Assembly (NCBI GenBank): GCA_030737835.1
Contig: CM060857.1
Span: forward strand, 1,841,702-1,905,701
DNA length: 64,000 bases
DNA from: Acorus gramineus
Taxonomy: Eukaryota > Streptophyta > Magnoliopsida > Acorales > Acoraceae
Direction of reading: 5' to 3'
The position numbers and the translations under genes were made by a program. The notes below the pieces were generated by a model. It made no database searches. It saw only the letters and a program-made list of their open reading frames with translations, and was not told the origin of the DNA. Shown piece by piece: positions 63,605 through 64,000 of the stretch (its first letter is position 1; every line of letters starts with the position of its first letter).

Positions 63605-64000
63605 AGGCCATCTTCAGCCCTTACTCAAATTTATAACTAAATTTCATTTAAAATTTGAGTAAAAGCTTGATTTGATATGATTTGTCTCCAACTATCACTT
63701 TGTATTTTACTCAAATCTTTTTAAAAATTCATATCTTTTTATAATTATTTCTTATAAAAAATTTCAAAGTCTTTTCCCCAAACAATTTTATTACTTAACC
63801 CTTCAAGATATTTAAATTTAAAACTTATTATCATCTATTTTTTTTTAATTTAAAAAAAGTAAAAATAATATTTTTTTTGGATTTCAAGAGAAGGTGAAAA
63901 TTTTTGGGGGCGTGGGAAGACATCTAATATAATTCAACTAAAGGTGGACTTGAAGGTAAAAAAAAATGTTACATTGGAAGAAAATGTAGAGATAAAAGAA
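63605..64000. mobile_element. Possible MITE cut by the window edge
   Basis: It starts ggccatcttcagcccttact, a string typical of plant MITE ends of the ggccatctccagcc type, and continues into AT-rich sequence with internal inverted words (actcaaattt / aaatttgagt). The other end is not clearly inside the window. Confidence 0.4.

Overview
The window is plant nuclear DNA. Genes are split by many GT-AG introns, spacers are very AT-rich, chloroplast and mitochondrial targeting sequences are present, and the families found are plant ones (CYP37, SCPL, caffeoylshikimate esterase-like). First exons and the intronless esterase are much richer in GC than the introns and spacers. That 5' GC bias fits a monocot, perhaps outside the grasses, but the species cannot be fixed from sequence alone. 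I found no tRNA or rRNA gene, no CRISPR array and no prokaryote-style system.

Ten protein genes can be supported. From left to right they are: mitochondrial lipoyl synthase (+, 3175-6246, 4 exons); a 107-aa MGCC acylation-type protein (+, 6817-7140); a 159-aa single-pass membrane protein (-, 9560-12644, 2 exons); a 67-aa basic protein starting MGCK (+, 15267-15470); the GID8 homologue of the CTLH/GID ubiquitin-ligase complex (-, 16256-20316, 6 exons); thylakoid-lumen cyclophilin CYP37 (+, 23035-28712, 12 exons); a caffeoylshikimate esterase/monoacylglycerol lipase-like hydrolase (-, 28970-29917, intronless); a serine carboxypeptidase-like protein (+, 34463-39846, 10 exons); a chloroplast-type Mpv17/PMP22 membrane protein (+, 55992-59987, 6 exons); and a putative cell-wall protein (-, 62308-62712). 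A 51-aa membrane micro-protein at 60945-61100 is a probable eleventh gene. The genes do not form a pathway. They are ordinary, independently transcribed housekeeping and metabolic genes, and I joined the exons by conserved protein sequence and splice-site phase.

The rest is a transposon landscape. The intervals 20.6-21.8 kb, 30.2-31.8 kb and 40.1-55.1 kb are packed with small DNA transposons whose ends can be read from target-site duplications (TSDs). MULE-type elements with 9-10 bp TSDs lie at 1652, 20598, 21471, 31532, 35355, 40143 and 51247. hAT-type elements with 8-bp TSDs lie at 10863, 40813 and 53412. Two Tourist/PIF-type MITEs with TAA TSDs lie at 50232 and 50661. SINE-like pieces lie at 30456 and 31372. 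A young non-coding LTR retroelement (40960-45428) sits inside the 40813-46249 hAT element. The most unusual items are a 1.8-kb MULE made of nested inverted repeats that splits the SCPL active-site exons, a 987-bp MULE built from inverted arrays of 89-bp GTCGA-rich units, two MULE-type families stacked on the same 9-bp target, and a 1-kb segment bracketed by 173-bp direct repeats.
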